A stretch of 10,375 nt of DNA, taken from Neocallimastix lanati (nom. inval.). Its lineage: Eukaryota; Neocallimastigomycota; Neocallimastigomycetes; Neocallimastigales; Neocallimastigaceae. The stretch is taken from NCBI GenBank assembly GCA_016946835.1, contig JACVTC010000745.1, positions 1-10,375 of the forward strand, written 5' to 3'. Positions 9,068 to 10,375 of this stretch are shown one piece after another (position 1 is the first letter of the stretch; the number at the start of each line of letters is the position of its first letter). A program made the translations under genes and the position numbers. The notes under the pieces were generated by a model. That model did not search any database, was not told the origin of the DNA, and saw nothing but the letters and a program-made list of their open reading frames with translations.

Positions 9068-9082
9068 ATTGATTGATTCAAT
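9068..9082. promoter_or_regulatory. Inverted repeat B upstream of the GH45 gene
   Basis: ATTGA-TTGAT-TCAAT, identical to 6127-6141 and followed in both loci by AAAT. It lies 103 bases before the ATG. It shares the spacer TTGAT with repeat A, so both could be variants of one binding site. Confidence 0.5.
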
Positions 9083-9170
9083 AAATAAAATTAAAAATAA
9101 AAAAATTATTAATAAGATAAGGAAACAAAATAAAAAAAACAAATAAAAATAAAAAGAAACTATTAAAACA

Positions 9171-10375
9171 ATGAATAAGTTTACAATTATTTCTTTTGTC
9201 TCAGCTCTAGTTGGTATGACTAACGCTAGTTGCTGGTCAGAAAGTCAAGGCTACAATTGCTGTTCTGGCTGTGAAGTTGTTTATGAAGACGATTCTGGTA
9301 TTAAAGAATTAAAAAAAATTATTTTTTAAAATTATTAATTATAGTAAAAAATCTTTTTTTTTTTTTTTTTTTTTTTAATTTTATTTTATATAATCAAAAT
9401 AATAATAGCGGTATTAATAATAATAAAATTAATATATATTTTAAAATTATAAATTTAAAGGTAAGTGGGGTGTTGAAAATGATGATTGGTGTGGTATTGA
9501 AGACTCTGTCTGTAATCCTTCTTCTGAATGCTGGTCTCTTCCAGGTACTTTTTTTTTTTAAAAAATAATAATAATAATATAATAATGATAATAAAGGATA
9601 ATAATAATAATAACTTTTAAAATTAAATAAAATAATTAAAAGTAGTTTTTAATATAAATTATTATATAAATATTAATTATTTATTATTATAACATATGTT
9701 TTGTTATCAATTTTATTAATATAAAGACTATCCATGTTGTGAAGAAAGTACCGATGTAGTATATTCAGATGAAAGTGGTGATTGGAGTGTTGAAAATGAT
9801 GATTGGTGTGGTATCATTAAATCCACCTCAACTACTAAAAAAGAAAATCAAAAAACTACTACTACTACTAAAAAGTCATCTACAACTTCTTCTTCTCAAA
9901 CTGTTCTTTTACCCAACATACAAAGAAATTAAATGTACTCCACCAGATGTATTCTCATACGGTCAATGTTGTCATGGTGATGATATTAAAGCTTATGGTA
10001 AATGTGGAGGTAATGATTGGACTGGTTCAACTTGTTGTATGGTTGGTACTAGTTGTCAAAAAATTAATGAATGGGTTTCATTATGTCAACCAGATCCAAA
10101 AGCTCACAATTAGACCAGCTGTTCACGATGTTGGTGTTCATGTAAGCCATGGTGTAAACCACCAAATTGTGTCGTTACTGAAAACCAAGGAGGTTACAGA
10201 TGGGGTTATGATTGTTGTTACTGACTCTGGTTGTGAAATTCCAGAATATGAATGTTATGACCTTATGAATAAAACTTGGGGTCCACAAGAATATCCAGTT
10301 GGTACTGAAAAGGGTGTTCAACTCGTTACTACGATTGTTGTAAACCATCTTGGTACATGGCCAGGTAACGGCTGA
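9171..10375 (+). CDS. Secreted dockerin-dockerin-CBM1-GH45 endoglucanase, 3' end beyond window, exon 3 frameshifted
   Basis: This encodes a cellulosomal endo-beta-1,4-glucanase. Exons are 9171-9297, 9461-9544 and 9727 onward. Residues 1-19 are a signal peptide ending TNA. Dockerin 1 is about 20-60 ([35 protein letters not shown]). Dockerin 2 is about 66-100 ([30 protein letters not shown]). A Ser/Thr/Lys linker follows. Exon 3 then needs small corrections. The linker frame stops at 9930, and the next frame gives a CBM1 cellulose-binding module. An in-frame TAG sits at 10111, a Cys-rich stretch follows with shifts near 10222 and 10311, then [12 protein letters not shown], the GH45 signature with its first catalytic Asp. 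A last shift near 10352 restores TWPGNG. The catalytic domain is cut by the window end. The ATG is preceded by ACA, with A at -3, and begins the signal peptide. Exons 1-2 are clean while exon 3 is not, and domain motifs survive on both sides of each shift. Sequence error near a contig end is therefore as likely as a real pseudogene. Confidence 0.87.
9298..9460 (+). other. Intron 1 of the GH45 gene (phase 1, in dockerin 1)
   Basis: The donor is GTATTA after GATTCTG and the acceptor is TTTAAAG before GTAAGTGG. Removing 163 bases joins EDDSG to KWGVENDDW and restores the dockerin consensus exactly. The body contains a 23-base T run at 9354-9376. The acceptor is AAG rather than the common CAG or TAG. 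Confidence 0.85.
9545..9726 (+). other. Intron 2 of the GH45 gene (phase 1, in dockerin 2)
   Basis: The donor is GTACTT after CTTCCAG and the acceptor is TATAAAG before ACTATCC. Removing 182 bases gives [13 protein letters not shown], the start of dockerin 2. Both introns are phase 1, so exon 2 (84 bases) is symmetric and spans the second half of dockerin 1 plus the first residues of dockerin 2. Confidence 0.83.
9994..10092 (+). other. CBM1 cellulose-binding module
   Basis: The frame reads [33 protein letters not shown]. This fits the fungal CBM1 pattern: YGxCGG, W-TG-x-T-C, G-x-x-C and a final aromatic-x-x-C-x-P, with aromatic residues for binding crystalline cellulose. A further Cys pair (YGQCC) lies just upstream at about 9958-9974. 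CBM1 modules are widespread in fungal cellulases. Confidence 0.85.
10114..10314 (+). other. Cys-rich segment between CBM1 and GH45, unassigned
   Basis: After an in-frame TAG, the CBM1 frame continues [19 protein letters not shown], then a [10 protein letters not shown] motif. After a one-base shift near 10222 it reads [14 protein letters not shown] and [15 protein letters not shown]. The GYxCC and SGCE pieces recall a dockerin, but the spacing and the WGVEN/WCGI half do not match. It may be a third, diverged dockerin or a Cys-rich linker; I do not recognise it as a named family. Confidence 0.45.
10315..10375 (+). other. Start of GH45 catalytic domain, truncated at window end
   Basis: Codons from 10315 read [12 protein letters not shown], matching the N-terminal GH45 signature S-T-R-Y-W/Y-D-C-C-K-P-S-C. 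Its Asp corresponds to the first catalytic Asp (Asp10 in Humicola endoglucanase V). Dropping one G near 10352 continues SCTWPGNG. The TGA at the very end (10373-10375) is read only in the shifted frame and is not evidence of a true stop. The C-terminal part of such a domain is what survives at 6625-6855. Confidence 0.8.

Noticed and set aside
9947-10375. 142-residue frame read as one independent protein ending at 10375
   Set aside because: Only parts of it (about 10222-10310 and the last few codons) belong to the GH45 gene. The rest is an out-of-frame reading of the CBM1 and Cys-rich segments.

Overview
The window looks like nuclear DNA from an anaerobic gut fungus (Neocallimastigomycota; relatives include Neocallimastix, Piromyces, Orpinomyces and Anaeromyces). 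Three things point there: the non-coding DNA is extremely AT-rich with long A and T runs, the proteins carry fungal (CBM10-type) dockerins, and these are joined to xylanase (GH11 and GH10) and GH45 cellulase domains. That combination is the hallmark of the fungal cellulosome, a secreted complex for breaking down plant cell walls.

Layout. (1) Positions 614-2505, minus strand: a secreted xylanase with GH11 domain, linker, GH10 domain, linker and the first half of a dockerin. It is broken into three reading frames by two one-base shifts, near 1425 and near 720. The dockerin stops at a splice donor at 613, and its second half is not visible in 1-612. (2) 2506-6005: AT-rich spacer with no supportable gene. 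(3) 6006-6855, plus strand: a decayed dockerin-GH45 gene. It keeps an upstream region, exon 1, intron 1 and exon 2, then jumps to the last third of a GH45 domain. The start codon, both catalytic aspartates and the middle of the gene are gone. (4) 6856-8955: AT-rich spacer. (5) 8956-10375, plus strand: a fuller relative of that gene. It has a signal peptide, two dockerins split by two phase-1 introns, a Ser/Thr/Lys linker, a CBM1 cellulose-binding module, a Cys-rich segment and the first residues of a GH45 domain, where the window ends. Exons 1-2 are clean, but exon 3 carries several one-base shifts and one in-frame stop.

How they fit together. All three encode secreted enzymes meant to dock onto a scaffoldin: the xylanase for hemicellulose, the GH45 proteins for beta-1,4-glucan. 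The two GH45 loci share two inverted repeats upstream at matching spacing, so the duplicated unit included the promoter region. The dockerin in the xylanase is cut by an intron at the same codon and phase as dockerin 1 of the GH45 genes, although the catalytic domains are unrelated. This suggests the dockerin travelled as a module with its intron. The breaks differ in kind. The xylanase and the 9171 gene keep perfect domain motifs on both sides of each shift, which looks like sequencing or assembly error or very recent damage. The 6200 copy has substitutions, stops and a large deletion and is a true pseudogene.
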